Shown: positions 16,575 to 26,519 of the stretch, piece after piece
Layout: each line of letters starts with the position of its first letter
Position numbering within the stretch: the stretch's first letter is position 1
Assembly: GCA_049322795.1 (NCBI GenBank)
Contig: JBMOQH010000017.1
Location: forward strand, 12,345 to 76,344
DNA: 64,000 nucleotides
Reading direction: 5' to 3'
DNA from: Immundisolibacter sp049322795
GTDB taxonomy: Bacteria; Pseudomonadota; Gammaproteobacteria; Immundisolibacterales; Immundisolibacteraceae
Program-made: the position numbers and the translations under genes
The notes under the pieces: model-generated
The model's input: only the letters and a program-made list of their open reading frames with translations
The model's database searches: none
What the model was told of the DNA's origin: nothing

Positions 16575-16646
16575 GCGTGTGTGGGTGATGATAGGGCGGC
16601 GAAGGGCCGCACGCCCTGTTCAGTTTGCGCAGCGCCGCCCAGTAAC

Positions 16647-16688
16647 GAAAAAACCCGCAGGTCCGGGGCTGTGGGGACTTGCGGGTTT
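16647..16688 (-). terminator. Intrinsic terminator of tRNA-Val
   Basis: On the minus strand, AAACCCGCA and TGCGGGTTT form a 9-bp stem around a loop of about 20 bases, followed by TTTTTTCG. It starts 7 bases after the tRNA 3' end. Confidence 0.8.
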
Positions 16689-16694
16689 GGTATC

Positions 16695-16771
16695 TGGTAG
16701 GCGCGATTGGACTCGAACCAACGACCCCCACCATGTCAAGGTGGTGCTCTAACCAACTGAGCTACGCGCCT
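16695..16771 (-). tRNA. tRNA-Val (anticodon GAC)
   Basis: A 77-base cloverleaf including an encoded CCA. Acceptor stem AGGCGCG pairs with CGCGCCT, the D-arm is TAGCTCAGTTGGTTAGAGC, the anticodon stem CCACC/GGTGG holds loop TTGACAT (anticodon GAC, Val codon GUC), and the T-arm has GGTTCGAGTCC. Discriminator base A. Confidence 0.97.
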
Positions 16772-16962
16772 GAAATCGGCCGGCACGTTAACACAGCGGT
16801 CGGGTTGGCGGCAACGCGGCTGTGAGGTTTGGGGCCTGGCGGCCAGACTGCCTGCGTGCTCTGCGCAAACACAAAACGCCGGTGGATAGGGTGCGCTCCC
16901 GGCGCGGGGTTAGCCGCCACCGGCATACACCCCGCCCCCTCGGGCCTGCGATACTCGCCGCC

Positions 16963-17940
16963 GTGAAATTGCAGCAACTGCGTTACCTGGTCGAGATCGT
17001 GCGCCGGGACCTCAGCGTCTCGGCCGCGGCGGCGCGCCTTTACACCTCCCAGCCCGGCGTCAGCAAACAGGTGCGCCAGCTCGAGCTCGAGCTCGGCGTC
17101 GACCTGTTCCAGCGCCGCGGCAAGCAGTTCGTGGCGCTCACGCCCGCCGGCCGGGCGGTCCTCGCCCAGGCCGAGGAAATCCTCTCCCGCGCGGACACCA
17201 TCCGGCGCCTGACGCGCGACCTCGCGGCGCCGGATCACGGCACGCTCGGCATCGCCACCACGCACACGCAGGCGGGTTTCGTGCTGCCGCCGGTGCTGGG
17301 CGCCTTCCATCGCCGCTATCCGCAGGTGCGCCTGAACCTGCTGCAGGGCACGCCCCTGCAGCTGGCCGAGATGGCCGGACAGGACGACGTCGACCTGCTC
17401 ATCACCACCGATGACCCGGCGCTTTACCCGCACCTGGTGCTGCTGCCGGTGGCCGGCTGGCGCTATGCGGTGTTCTGTCCACGCGGTCATCCGCTGGCCG
17501 AGACGCAAGCGCTGACGCTCGCCGCCATCGCCGAGCACCCGCTGGTGACCTACGGCTTTGCCGTCGACGGCCACTCGGCGCTGGAGGACCGCTTCACCGA
17601 GGCGGGTCTGAGCCCGCGCCTGGCGCTGACGGCGGTCGACACCTCGGTGCTCAAGCGCTACGTGCGCGAAGGACTGGGCGTCGGCCTGATGGCGGCGGTC
17701 GCCTACGACGCCGGCACCGATACCGACCTGCTGGCGCTGGACACGGGCAGCCTGCTGCCGCAGGGCCGGGTGCACGTGGGCTTCGCGCCCGGCCGTTTCC
17801 TGCGCGGCTACGTCTATGACTTCATCACCCAGCTGGCCCCGCACCTCACCCGCGAGGTGGTCGAGGAGGCCCGCACGCTGCGCGAGCCGCAGGCGATTGC
17901 GGACCTGATCGCCACCACCGCGCCGGCGGCGCTGATTTGA
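16963..17940 (+). CDS. CysB-family LysR-type transcriptional regulator
   Basis: A 325-residue LysR-type regulator closest to CysB/Cbl by length (CysB 324) and N-terminus: MKLQQLRYLVEI, winged helix at about 16-45 (SAAAARLYTSQPGVSKQVRQLE), then an effector-binding domain (THTQAGFVLPP). CysB-type proteins control sulfur assimilation genes with N-acetylserine. The start is GTG at 16963, which alone fits the conserved N-terminus. It lies 25 bases before the malic enzyme, an unusual neighbour for CysB; whether it controls that operon is not shown. Confidence 0.9.
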   Translation: MKLQQLRYLVEIVRRDLSVSAAAARLYTSQPGVSKQVRQLELELGVDLFQRRGKQFVALTPAGRAVLAQAEEILSRADTIRRLTRDLAAPDHGTLGIATTHTQAGFVLPPVLGAFHRRYPQVRLNLLQGTPLQLAEMAGQDDVDLLITTDDPALYPHLVLLPVAGWRYAVFCPRGHPLAETQALTLAAIAEHPLVTYGFAVDGHSALEDRFTEAGLSPRLALTAVDTSVLKRYVREGLGVGLMAAVAYDAGTDTDLLALDTGSLLPQGRVHVGFAPGRFLRGYVYDFITQLAPHLTREVVEEARTLREPQAIADLIATTAPAALI

Positions 17941-17965
17941 TTTTTCCACGGCAACAAACACATCC

Positions 17966-19357
<1,392 letters not shown>

Positions 19358-19395
19358 GCGGCTGCGACCACGCTGCGCACACGGGGAGAAACGAC

Positions 19396-20448
19396 ATGGA
19401 ATTTGCCTGGTCGGCCGCCCAGCAGGCGCTGGCGGCTGAGCTCGAGGCGCTGTTCGAGCGCCACCCGGCGCCGGACCGTTTGCGCGCCTTCGCCGATGCC
19501 GGCGTGGCGGCCTTCGACGGCGATCTGTGGCAGGACCTGGCCGCACTGGGCTGGCTGGCTGCGGCATTGCCGCCGGGCGACGGCGGGCGCGGGCTGGGGG
19601 CCGAGGAGCTGGCGCTCGTCGCCTATGCGGCCGGCCGGGCGCTCGCGCCGGTGCCGCTCCTGGCCACGCTGCTGGCTGGGGAGGCGCTTCGCGATGCGGC
19701 GCACACCGGCCGGCGGCGGGCGCTCGCCGGTGGCGAACTGCGGGTGGCGCTGTGCCTGCCGCCGCCCGGCCGCAGCGCGCCCACGGTGTCGGTGTCGGCC
19801 GGGCGGGCGCGCGGCGTGCTGTCGCCGGTGGCGGACGGCCCGCTGGCGGATGCCGTGCTGTGCGCCGATGACCGCGGCATGGCCTGGCTGGTCGAGCTAC
19901 CCGACCGGGCGGTGCAGCGCCGCCAGCTCGCCACGCTCGACCTCGCCCACACCGCAGCCGAAATCACGCTGGACGGGGCGCCCGCGCTGGCGCTTGGGCC
20001 GGCCGACGATTGGCGCGACCGCGCCGCCATCCTGACGGCTTTCGAGCAACTCGGCGGCGCGCAGCGCTGCCTCGATCTTGCGGTCGGCTACGCACGGCAG
20101 CGGTACGCCTTCGGCCAGCCGATCGGTGCCTTTCAGGCGCTCAAGCACAAGCTCGCCCGGTTGCACGTGGAAGTCGAGCTCGCGCGCGCCAACGCCTATT
20201 TCGGCGCGTACGCCCTGGGCCGGAACGACCCGGCGCTGCTGGCCGAGGCGGCGGCGCTCGCCCGTGCCAGCGCCACCGACACCTACCTGCTGGCGGCGCA
20301 GGAGAGCCTGCACGTGCACGGCGGGGTCGGCTTCACCTGGGCCTGCGAGGCGCATCTGCACCTGCGCCGGGCGCGCGCGCTGGAGGCGGTGCTCGGTGGC
20401 GCCGCGGCCTGGCGGGCACGGTTGATCGACGCCCCGGACGCCGCCTGA
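19396..20448 (+). CDS. Acyl-CoA dehydrogenase family protein, short subunit
   Basis: A 350-residue acyl-CoA dehydrogenase-like flavoprotein. The C-terminal helical domain is clear (QRYAFGQPIGAFQALKHKLA, LHVHGGVGFTWACEAHLHLR); the N-terminal half is divergent. At the spot where MCAD has its catalytic Glu (YEGT), this protein reads VLGG, so it lacks that base. The ATG at 19396 follows GGGGAGAAACGAC. A second acyl-CoA dehydrogenase begins 10 bases downstream, and such pairs often form heterotetramers in steroid and side-chain degraders (inference). Confidence 0.9.
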   Translation: MEFAWSAAQQALAAELEALFERHPAPDRLRAFADAGVAAFDGDLWQDLAALGWLAAALPPGDGGRGLGAEELALVAYAAGRALAPVPLLATLLAGEALRDAAHTGRRRALAGGELRVALCLPPPGRSAPTVSVSAGRARGVLSPVADGPLADAVLCADDRGMAWLVELPDRAVQRRQLATLDLAHTAAEITLDGAPALALGPADDWRDRAAILTAFEQLGGAQRCLDLAVGYARQRYAFGQPIGAFQALKHKLARLHVEVELARANAYFGAYALGRNDPALLAEAAALARASATDTYLLAAQESLHVHGGVGFTWACEAHLHLRRARALEAVLGGAAAWRARLIDAPDAA

Positions 20449-20458
20449 GGAGGCCACC

Positions 20459-21733
20459 ATGGACTTTCGTGACAGTCCCGAGGAAGCCGCTTTCCGCAGC
20501 GAGGCGAGTGCCTGGCTGGAGGCGAACGCGCCGACGCGCGATCCGGCCGCCGTCGAGCCCGGCGTGTTCGAGCACTGGCCGACCGCGGCGCAGATGCAGG
20601 CCGCACGCGCATGGCAGCGGCGCAAGTTCGACGCCGGCTGGGCCGGCGTGTTCTGGCCCGTCAAGTACGGCGGGCGCGGCGGCAGCGTCATGCAGCAGAT
20701 CATCTGGGACCAGGAGGAGCGGCGCGTGGTCACGCCGCCGGCGGTGCTGCTGATGGGACAGGGCCACGTCGGCTACACGCTGCTCGCGCACGGCACGGCC
20801 GAGCAGAAGGCGCGCTGGCTGCCGCCCACGCTGCGCGGCGAGTTGGCCTGGTGCCAGCTGTTCAGCGAGCCCGGGGCGGGCTCGGACTTCGCGGCGCTGG
20901 CCTGCGCGGCGGTGCGGGATGGCGACGGCTGGCGCATCCGCGGCGACAAGGTGTGGATTTCCGACGGCGCCTACGCCGATCGCGGTTTTCTGGTGACGCG
21001 TACCGATCCACACGGCCCCAAGCACAAGGGCCTGACCTGCTTCGTGATCGACATGCGTGCTGCCGGCGTGCGGGTCGAGGACGTGCGCCACCCGAACGGC
21101 GGCTCGCATTTCAGCCACGTGTGCTTTGACGACATGCGCGTACCGGACACGGACCGCGTCGGGGCCGTCGACGACGGCTGGCGCGTGGCGCTCACCACGC
21201 TGATGTACGAGCGTTTCTTCGTCGGCGCCTGGGGGTCGTCGGGCGCCTTCGGCGGCCCGCAGCTACGCCATCTGATTGATCTCGCCGCGCAATGCCGCGG
21301 CGGCGGCCGGCCGGCGATGCAGGACGATTCCGTGCGCCAGCGCCTGGCGGCGTTCACGGTGCGCGCGCGGGCCATCCAGCACATGAGCTATCGGGTGCTG
21401 ACCACCGTCTCGCAGGGCGGCATTCCGGGCCCGGAGGGCTCCATCGTGAAGATGGAATTCGCCCGCCTGTCGCAGGAAATGACCAACTTTGGCCTGGAAC
21501 TGATGGGTCCGGACGCCATGCTGGCGGGTGCCGACGCGCCCTGGCAGGGCGCGTTTCAGGCGGCACTGCTCGAGAACCCCTGCATGCGCATCGCCGGCGG
21601 CACCGACGAAATCCAGCGCACCATCATCGGCGAACGCCTGCTCGGCCTGTCGCCGGAAACCCATGTTCCGCGTGACCTGCCGTTTCGGGACCTGCCGCGC
21701 GGGGGCGGCTGGCGACCGACCACGACCAATTGA
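20459..21733 (+). CDS. Acyl-CoA dehydrogenase, long subunit
   Basis: A 424-residue acyl-CoA dehydrogenase: alpha,beta-desaturation of an acyl-CoA with FAD, electrons to ETF. Visible segments are LAWCQLFSEPGAGSDFAAL (FAD/substrate), DKVWISDGAY, TTLMYERFF and the C-terminal AGGTDEIQRTIIGERLLGL. The Glu in LMYER is a candidate base, since the MCAD position is Gly. GAGGAGG lies before the ATG. Probable partner of the shorter subunit upstream; the substrate is unknown. Confidence 0.93.
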   Translation: MDFRDSPEEAAFRSEASAWLEANAPTRDPAAVEPGVFEHWPTAAQMQAARAWQRRKFDAGWAGVFWPVKYGGRGGSVMQQIIWDQEERRVVTPPAVLLMGQGHVGYTLLAHGTAEQKARWLPPTLRGELAWCQLFSEPGAGSDFAALACAAVRDGDGWRIRGDKVWISDGAYADRGFLVTRTDPHGPKHKGLTCFVIDMRAAGVRVEDVRHPNGGSHFSHVCFDDMRVPDTDRVGAVDDGWRVALTTLMYERFFVGAWGSSGAFGGPQLRHLIDLAAQCRGGGRPAMQDDSVRQRLAAFTVRARAIQHMSYRVLTTVSQGGIPGPEGSIVKMEFARLSQEMTNFGLELMGPDAMLAGADAPWQGAFQAALLENPCMRIAGGTDEIQRTIIGERLLGLSPETHVPRDLPFRDLPRGGGWRPTTTN

Positions 21734-21836
21734 GAGCCGAATCCGACCAATTGAACAGCGCCAAGAGGCTTGGGACGCCGTCCTGAAGTGCGTCCGACAC
21801 CGCGCCGACAACCGGTCATCAACCCACCGGCAAGGG

Positions 21837-21865
21837 TTGGCGGGCCGCGCCATCCGGGTTATAAA
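21837..21865 (+). promoter_or_regulatory. Sigma70-type promoter for the SleB-like hydrolase
   Basis: TTGGCG (21837-21842), 17-base spacer, TATAAA (21860-21865). The predicted start is about 20 bases before the ATG at 21895. The 160-base gap before it holds nothing else obvious. Confidence 0.6.
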
Positions 21866-21894
21866 GCCGTCAGGCTTCACCCGTGAGGAACGGG

Positions 21895-22386
21895 ATGAAT
21901 ATGAATATCAAAATGTTTTTCTTAGTGGCGCTGGTCTCGATCGGCTGCTTGGCCGGCCTGACAAGCTCGCCCGCGGCGCGTGCCGCCGGGCGTGAAGTGC
22001 CGCCCGACGCGCTGCGCTGCCTGGCGCTCGCCGTGTATTTCGAGGCCGGCTCCGAACCGAAGGCCGGCCAGCAAGCGGTCGCCCATGTGGTGCTCAACCG
22101 GGCCCAGCACGCCGGCTTCCCCGGCGGCGTGTGCGGCGTGGTGCAGCAGGGCGGCGAGCAACGGCCCTGTCAGTTCGGGTGGTACTGCGACGGGCGCAGC
22201 GATGAGCCGAGCTCGGCCCGCATGTGGCAATCCGCCCAGGATGTCGCGCGCGAGGCGCTCGCCGGGCGTTCGGATGACCCGACCGGCGGGGCGCTGTACT
22301 TCGCGCCGGTTCGTACCAAGCGTCCGAGCTGGACTGAGCGCCTGACGCAAGTCGCGCGAATCGGCGGGCACGTCTTCTACCGCTGA
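21895..22386 (+). CDS. SleB-family cell wall hydrolase, exported
   Basis: A 163-residue protein with an N-terminal signal (MNMNIKMFFLVALVSIG, cleavage near AARA) and a SleB-type hydrolase domain: LALAVYFEAGSEP with the likely catalytic Glu, AVAHVVLNRA, GVCGVV, and a C-terminal ALYF/GGHVFYR. The family cuts peptidoglycan glycan strands or cross-links. The ATG at 21895 is chosen over a GTG at 21883 because GAGG lies six bases upstream of it. The AlkB-like gene follows closely. Confidence 0.88.
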   Translation: MNMNIKMFFLVALVSIGCLAGLTSSPAARAAGREVPPDALRCLALAVYFEAGSEPKAGQQAVAHVVLNRAQHAGFPGGVCGVVQQGGEQRPCQFGWYCDGRSDEPSSARMWQSAQDVAREALAGRSDDPTGGALYFAPVRTKRPSWTERLTQVARIGGHVFYR

Positions 22387-22412
22387 ACAAGCAGCCGGCG
22401 CGGCCGCTGGAC

Positions 22413-23045
22413 GTGGCGCTCATACCGCTGCCGGACGGCGAGCTCAGGCTTCTGGCGGGCTTCCTGTCCGAAACTGAAGCCACCGCGCTGTTTGACGAGC
22501 TTCGCACCACACTCGCGTGGCAACCGCACCGGGTGAAGCTTTTCGGGCGCGAGCACCTCACGCCTCGGCTGTGCGCCTGGTATGGCGACGCCGGCATCCG
22601 CTACGCCTACAGCGGCCAGGCGCTCGAAGCGCTGCCGTGGCCCCCTGCCCTCGCCCGCCTGCGCACGTGCATCGAGGCCGCCTGCGGCCACACATTCAAC
22701 AGCGTGCTGTGCAACCTGTACCGGGACGGTGCCGACAGCATGGGTTGGCACAGCGACGACGAGGCGAGCCTCGGTTCGCAGCCGGTTATCGCCTCGCTGA
22801 GTCTCGGGGCCACGCGCCGCTTCGCGCTGCGCCACCGGGCGCGCCGGCATCGGCCGGTCACGCTCGCCCTGAACCATGGCGACCTGCTGGTGATGGCCGG
22901 CGATACCCAGCAACGCTGGCAACATGCGGTTTCCAAGACCCGCCGGCCGGTCGCTGCGCGCATCAATCTGACGTTTCGCCGGATATACGACGACCAGCGA
23001 CACGGCAATCGCCCGTGTCAACGCCCGCCCACTCCGCTGGGCTAG
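22413..23045 (+). CDS. AlkB-like 2-oxoglutarate/Fe(II) dioxygenase
   Basis: A DNA/RNA demethylase of the AlkB family (about 210 residues, ALKBH2-like size). The signature NSVLCNLYRDG leads to the iron ligands His113 and Asp115 (GWHSDDE), the third ligand is His171 (QHAVSKT), and Arg183/Arg189 (RINLTFR) bind 2-oxoglutarate. The start is uncertain: GTG at 22413 is used, but the frame is open back to the SleB stop with only CTG-type codons. Role: repair of alkylated bases. Confidence 0.88.
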   Translation: MALIPLPDGELRLLAGFLSETEATALFDELRTTLAWQPHRVKLFGREHLTPRLCAWYGDAGIRYAYSGQALEALPWPPALARLRTCIEAACGHTFNSVLCNLYRDGADSMGWHSDDEASLGSQPVIASLSLGATRRFALRHRARRHRPVTLALNHGDLLVMAGDTQQRWQHAVSKTRRPVAARINLTFRRIYDDQRHGNRPCQRPPTPLG

Positions 23046-23055
23046 ACTAGCGCCC

Positions 23056-23439
23056 ATGTTCGCGCGCCGACATAAGACCCTGTACCTGTGGTTGCTGTGC
23101 ATCGCGCTGCTGTGCGCGCGTCTGGGTGGAGCGCACCTGCACCTGTGCATGGATGATTCGGAGCTGCCCCTAGGTGTGCATGCGAGTCAGCCAGGACACC
23201 ACGACGCGCATCACAGTGATCCGACCCACGACGATCGCGACCTGTCGCTGGTCGGGGAGGCCCTGAAACCGCTGATCAAACTGTTTGCGGATCTGCCACC
23301 TCTGCTGGCAGCGCTGTTTTTCGGCCTTGGCGCGTTTACTCTCGCCCGCTGTCCAGCCGGTATTGGCACGCAAGTGCCAAACCCGCAAAACCGCCTTTAC
23401 CGCCCGCCCTTGCGCGCACCGCCGCCGTCCTCCCGCTGA
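23056..23439 (+). CDS. His-rich exported protein of unknown function
   Basis: A 127-residue protein with a signal-like segment (LYLWLLCIALLCARLGG), then HLHLCMDD and a histidine/aspartate cluster (HHDAHHSDPTHDD, about 48-60), a second hydrophobic stretch (about 82-97) and a basic, Pro-rich tail. I do not recognise a named family. Its place directly ahead of czcC and its His/Asp cluster suggest a periplasmic metal-binding helper of the efflux system (inference). It starts ten bases after the AlkB stop. Confidence 0.7.
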   Translation: MFARRHKTLYLWLLCIALLCARLGGAHLHLCMDDSELPLGVHASQPGHHDAHHSDPTHDDRDLSLVGEALKPLIKLFADLPPLLAALFFGLGAFTLARCPAGIGTQVPNPQNRLYRPPLRAPPPSSR

Positions 23440-23522
23440 CGCCCTGACGTCTGGCCGCCCCGCCGCTCGTCGGCGCGGTGGTACATCCGGCTCCGGCACC
23501 GCCGGGCCAACGGGAGACATCC

Positions 23523-24779
23523 ATGCAATCGCTTCGGCCATACGCCGGCCTTCTGGCCGCCGTGCTGCTGTGGCCGGCGGCCCGTGCCGCCGAGCCCCCT
23601 ACCCCGCTCACGCTTCGGGACGCGGTCCGCGCGAGTCTGGCGGGCAACCCCGACCTCGCCGGGTTTGCATTCGAGCTGCGCGCGCAGGACGCGCGCGCCG
23701 ACGCCGCCGGCCTGCGCCCGGCGCCGACGCTGAGCGCCACCGCCGAGAACGTGCTCGGCAACGGCGATCACCGCCGGTTCGACACGGCCGAGACCACCTT
23801 TGCCCTGTCGCAGGTGGTGGAGCTGGGCGCCAAGCGGCAGGCCCGGGTCGGCGCCGCGCAGGCCGGGCGCGAGCTGATCGCCGTCACCGAACAGGCCGCG
23901 CAGCTCGACGTGCTGGCCGAGGTGACGCGCCGCTTCATCCACGTGGCCGGCGACCAGGAACAGCTCGCGCTCACCCGCGAGATCACCGCGCTGGCGCGCG
24001 AGACGGTACAGGCGGTCGGCGTGCGCGTGGACGCCGCCCGGGCGCCGCAGGCCGAGCTGCGCCGCGCGCGGGTGGCGCTGGCCCGCGCGGAAGTCGAACA
24101 GGAACACGCCGAGCATGAGCTGCGCACCGCGCGGCGCAAGCTGGCGGCGATGTGGGGCGACGGCGCGGCGCGTTTCGGCGCGGTGACGGCCGACCTGTAC
24201 GCCCTGCCGCGGCCGGTGCCGTTCGCGAATCTGGCCGACCGACTCGACGCCAACCCGGACTTCGTGCGTTTCGCCAGCGAGGCGCGGCTGCGCGATGCCG
24301 AGCTGCGTGTCGCGGAGGCCAGGCGCCGCGCCGACGTCACTGTTTCTGGCGGCGTGCGGCATCTGGAAGACAGCGGCGATCAGGCGCTGGTGCTGGGCTT
24401 TTCGATGCCGCTGGGTGCGCAGCGCCAGGCCGCGCCGGCCATCGCCGAGGCGAGTGCGCTCCGCGGTCTGACCGACGCCCGGCGCGAGGCGGCCGCGGTG
24501 CGCGCCCGGGCGCAGCTGTACGCGCTGTACCAGGAGCTGCGCCACGCCATCACCGAAACCAGGCTGCTGCGCGACACCGTGCTGCCGGAGATGTCCGCCG
24601 CGCTCGACGAGACCCGCGATGCCTACGAGCGTGGCCGCTACGGCTACCTCGAATGGACCGAGGCGCAGCGAGAGTTCATCGCCATCCGCCGCAGCCTGAT
24701 CGAGGCGGCGCAAAGCGCGCAGCTGTTCCAGGCCGAAATCGAGCGCCTGACCGGTGAGCCGGTCGCCGCCCAACCCTGA
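23523..24779 (+). CDS. czcC: Outer-membrane factor of a CzcCBA metal efflux system
   Basis: A 418-residue TolC-family outer-membrane channel. There is a signal peptide with cleavage near AARA-A (about 23), then two long helical repeat regions (first: LTLRDAVRASLAGNPDLAG; second starting near VPFANLADRLDANPDF). The ATG has CGGGAGACATCC upstream. With the MFP and RND genes downstream it completes a tripartite pump that moves divalent metals out of the cell. Confidence 0.9.
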   Translation: MQSLRPYAGLLAAVLLWPAARAAEPPTPLTLRDAVRASLAGNPDLAGFAFELRAQDARADAAGLRPAPTLSATAENVLGNGDHRRFDTAETTFALSQVVELGAKRQARVGAAQAGRELIAVTEQAAQLDVLAEVTRRFIHVAGDQEQLALTREITALARETVQAVGVRVDAARAPQAELRRARVALARAEVEQEHAEHELRTARRKLAAMWGDGAARFGAVTADLYALPRPVPFANLADRLDANPDFVRFASEARLRDAELRVAEARRRADVTVSGGVRHLEDSGDQALVLGFSMPLGAQRQAAPAIAEASALRGLTDARREAAAVRARAQLYALYQELRHAITETRLLRDTVLPEMSAALDETRDAYERGRYGYLEWTEAQREFIAIRRSLIEAAQSAQLFQAEIERLTGEPVAAQP

Positions 24780-24790
24780 AGGACGCCCCC

Positions 24791-26053
24791 ATGAACGCAC
24801 GATTTTCCAACGGCGCGGCGGCGCTGGCGCTGGCCCTGTGGCTGGCCGGCTGCGGCCAGGGCGAAGCCCCCGCGCACGGCTCCGCTGTTCCCCATTCGGC
24901 CCACGGGCAGACCACCGCCGACGAGCCCGCCAAGGGTCCGCACGGCGGGCGCCTGCTCACCGACGGCGATTTCGCCGTGGAACTGGCCATCTTCGAAGAC
25001 GGCGTGCCGCCCGAGTACCGCGCCTGGATCACGGCCGGCGGCGAGCCGGTGGCCCCGGCGGACGTGAACCTGACCGTCACGCTCGGGCGCCTCGACGGCG
25101 AGAAAAACCGCTTCGCCTTCGCCCCGCAGGGCGATTTCCTGCGCGGCGACGGCACCGTGGTCGAGCCGCATTCCTTCGACGTGACGGTGGAGGCGACGCA
25201 CGCCGGCACTGCGCACCGCTGGGCGTACGCGAGCTACGAGGGCCGCGTGCAGATCGCGCCGGACAGCGCGAGCGCCGCCGGCATCGAGGTCGAGACCGCC
25301 GGTCCGCATCTGCTGCACGACCTGTTGCCGCTGCACGGCCGCGTGGTCGTGGCGCCCGAGGCGGTGCGCACAGTGAGCGCGCGCTTTCCGGGCGTGGTCC
25401 GCGAGGTGCACAAGCGCGTCGGCGACCGCGTGGGCGCCGGCGAGGTGCTGGCGCGGGTGGAGGCGGACGAGTCGCTGCGCGTGTACGAGCTGACCGCGCC
25501 GATCGCCGGCGTGGTCACCGCGCGCGCGGCCAACCCCGGCGAGCACACCGGCGCGGCGCCGCTGTTCACGGTGAGCGATCTCGACCAGTTGTGGGCGGAA
25601 CTGGCGGTGTTCCCGCGCGATGTGGCGCGCGTGCAGCCGGGGCAGACGGTGCGCATCACCGGCGCCGATGGCAGCCCGAAGGGCACCGGGCGCATCACGC
25701 GCATCGCCCCGCTGGCCGACGCGGACCGCCAGGCGCTGTCCGTGTGGGCGCGCATCGAGGAACCCGCCGCCGGCTGGACGCCCGGGCTCGGCGTCACCGC
25801 CGAGGTGCTCACCGGCGCGGCGCAGGTGCCGCTGGCGGTGCGCACCGCGGCCCTGCAGGGCTTTCGCGACTTCACCGTGGTGTTCGCGCGCGTCGGCGAC
25901 ACCTACGAGGTGCGCATGCTGGATCTGGGCCGCAGCGACGGCGAATACACCGAGGTCTTGGGCGGACTCAAGCCGGGCACCGAGTACGTGACCGCGCAGA
26001 GCTACCTGATCAAGGCCGACATCGAAAAGTCCGGCGCCAGCCACGACCACTGA
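24791..26053 (+). CDS. czcB: Periplasmic adaptor (membrane fusion) of a Czc-type pump
   Basis: A 420-residue HlyD/CzcB-family adaptor. The N-terminus has a lipobox (LAGC, Cys about 21), followed by a His-containing stretch (APAHGSAVPHSAHG) and a KGPHGGRLL segment; the C-terminus ends SHDH. The barrel-sandwich (lipoyl-like) halves are near VSARFPGVVREVHKRVGD and VYELTAPIAGVVTAR. The His residues may bind metal and pass it to the pump. It starts 11 bases after czcC. Confidence 0.92.
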   Translation: MNARFSNGAAALALALWLAGCGQGEAPAHGSAVPHSAHGQTTADEPAKGPHGGRLLTDGDFAVELAIFEDGVPPEYRAWITAGGEPVAPADVNLTVTLGRLDGEKNRFAFAPQGDFLRGDGTVVEPHSFDVTVEATHAGTAHRWAYASYEGRVQIAPDSASAAGIEVETAGPHLLHDLLPLHGRVVVAPEAVRTVSARFPGVVREVHKRVGDRVGAGEVLARVEADESLRVYELTAPIAGVVTARAANPGEHTGAAPLFTVSDLDQLWAELAVFPRDVARVQPGQTVRITGADGSPKGTGRITRIAPLADADRQALSVWARIEEPAAGWTPGLGVTAEVLTGAAQVPLAVRTAALQGFRDFTVVFARVGDTYEVRMLDLGRSDGEYTEVLGGLKPGTEYVTAQSYLIKADIEKSGASHDH

Positions 26054-26085
26054 CACCGACGACGACTGAACCGGGGGGCTGGGTC

Positions 26086-26433
26086 ATGGAACTTGTGGTC
26101 CGTTATGCGCTGGCCGCCGCGCTGGTGGTGGCCGTGTCCGAGGCCGGCCGGCGCGTGTCCTGGCTGGGGGCGCTGATCGCCGCGCTGCCGCTGGTGTCGG
26201 TGCTGGGGCTGGCCTTTCTGTGGCACGACACCCACGACGCCGCGCGCGTGGCGCGCCTGGCCACCGGCATCTTCTGGCTGGTGCTGCCGTCGCTCGCGCT
26301 GTTCGTGGCGCTGCCGGTGCTGCTGCGCCGCGGGGTCGGGTTCTACCCGGCGCTGGCGGCGGGCAGCGCGCTGACCGCGCTCGCCTATGTCCTGCTGCTG
26401 GCGGCGCTGCGGCGCGCCGGCGTGGCGCTGTGA
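26086..26433 (+). CDS. DUF3147-like small membrane protein
   Basis: A 115-residue protein with four predicted helices (about 5-20, 27-45, 58-78, 88-108) and very little else. Proteins of this size and kind (DUF3147) are known as neighbours of metal-efflux genes; function unknown. It sits 32 bases after czcB and is separated from czcA by a repeat copy and hairpin. Confidence 0.8.
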   Translation: MELVVRYALAAALVVAVSEAGRRVSWLGALIAALPLVSVLGLAFLWHDTHDAARVARLATGIFWLVLPSLALFVALPVLLRRGVGFYPALAAGSALTALAYVLLLAALRRAGVAL

Positions 26434-26497
26434 CAGGCCGTCGCGGGCATGTCCCGCGATGACCGAGTTGAAAAAGGGCGGGGAAGCCTTTTTTCAA
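26434..26497 (-). repeat. Two-hairpin intergenic repeat, copy B (inverted)
   Basis: This copy begins at the base after the DUF3147 stop. On the plus strand it reads a perfect small hairpin (TCGCGGGCATGTCCCGCGA), a GACCGAGTTG link, then the A/T-flanked hairpin. The minus strand aligns with copies A and C through both hairpins and the link. It lies inside the czc operon. Confidence 0.65.
26471..26494 (+). terminator. Terminator-like hairpin upstream of czcA
   Basis: AAAAAGGGC, loop GGGGAA, GCCTTTTTT: a stem with one G-U pair ending in six Ts, the classic intrinsic terminator form on the plus strand. It ends 26 bases before the czcA ATG, so it may attenuate pump expression relative to czcCB. 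It is part of repeat copy B. Confidence 0.6.
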
Positions 26498-26519
26498 ACA
26501 CCCAATTAGGAATCAAGTG

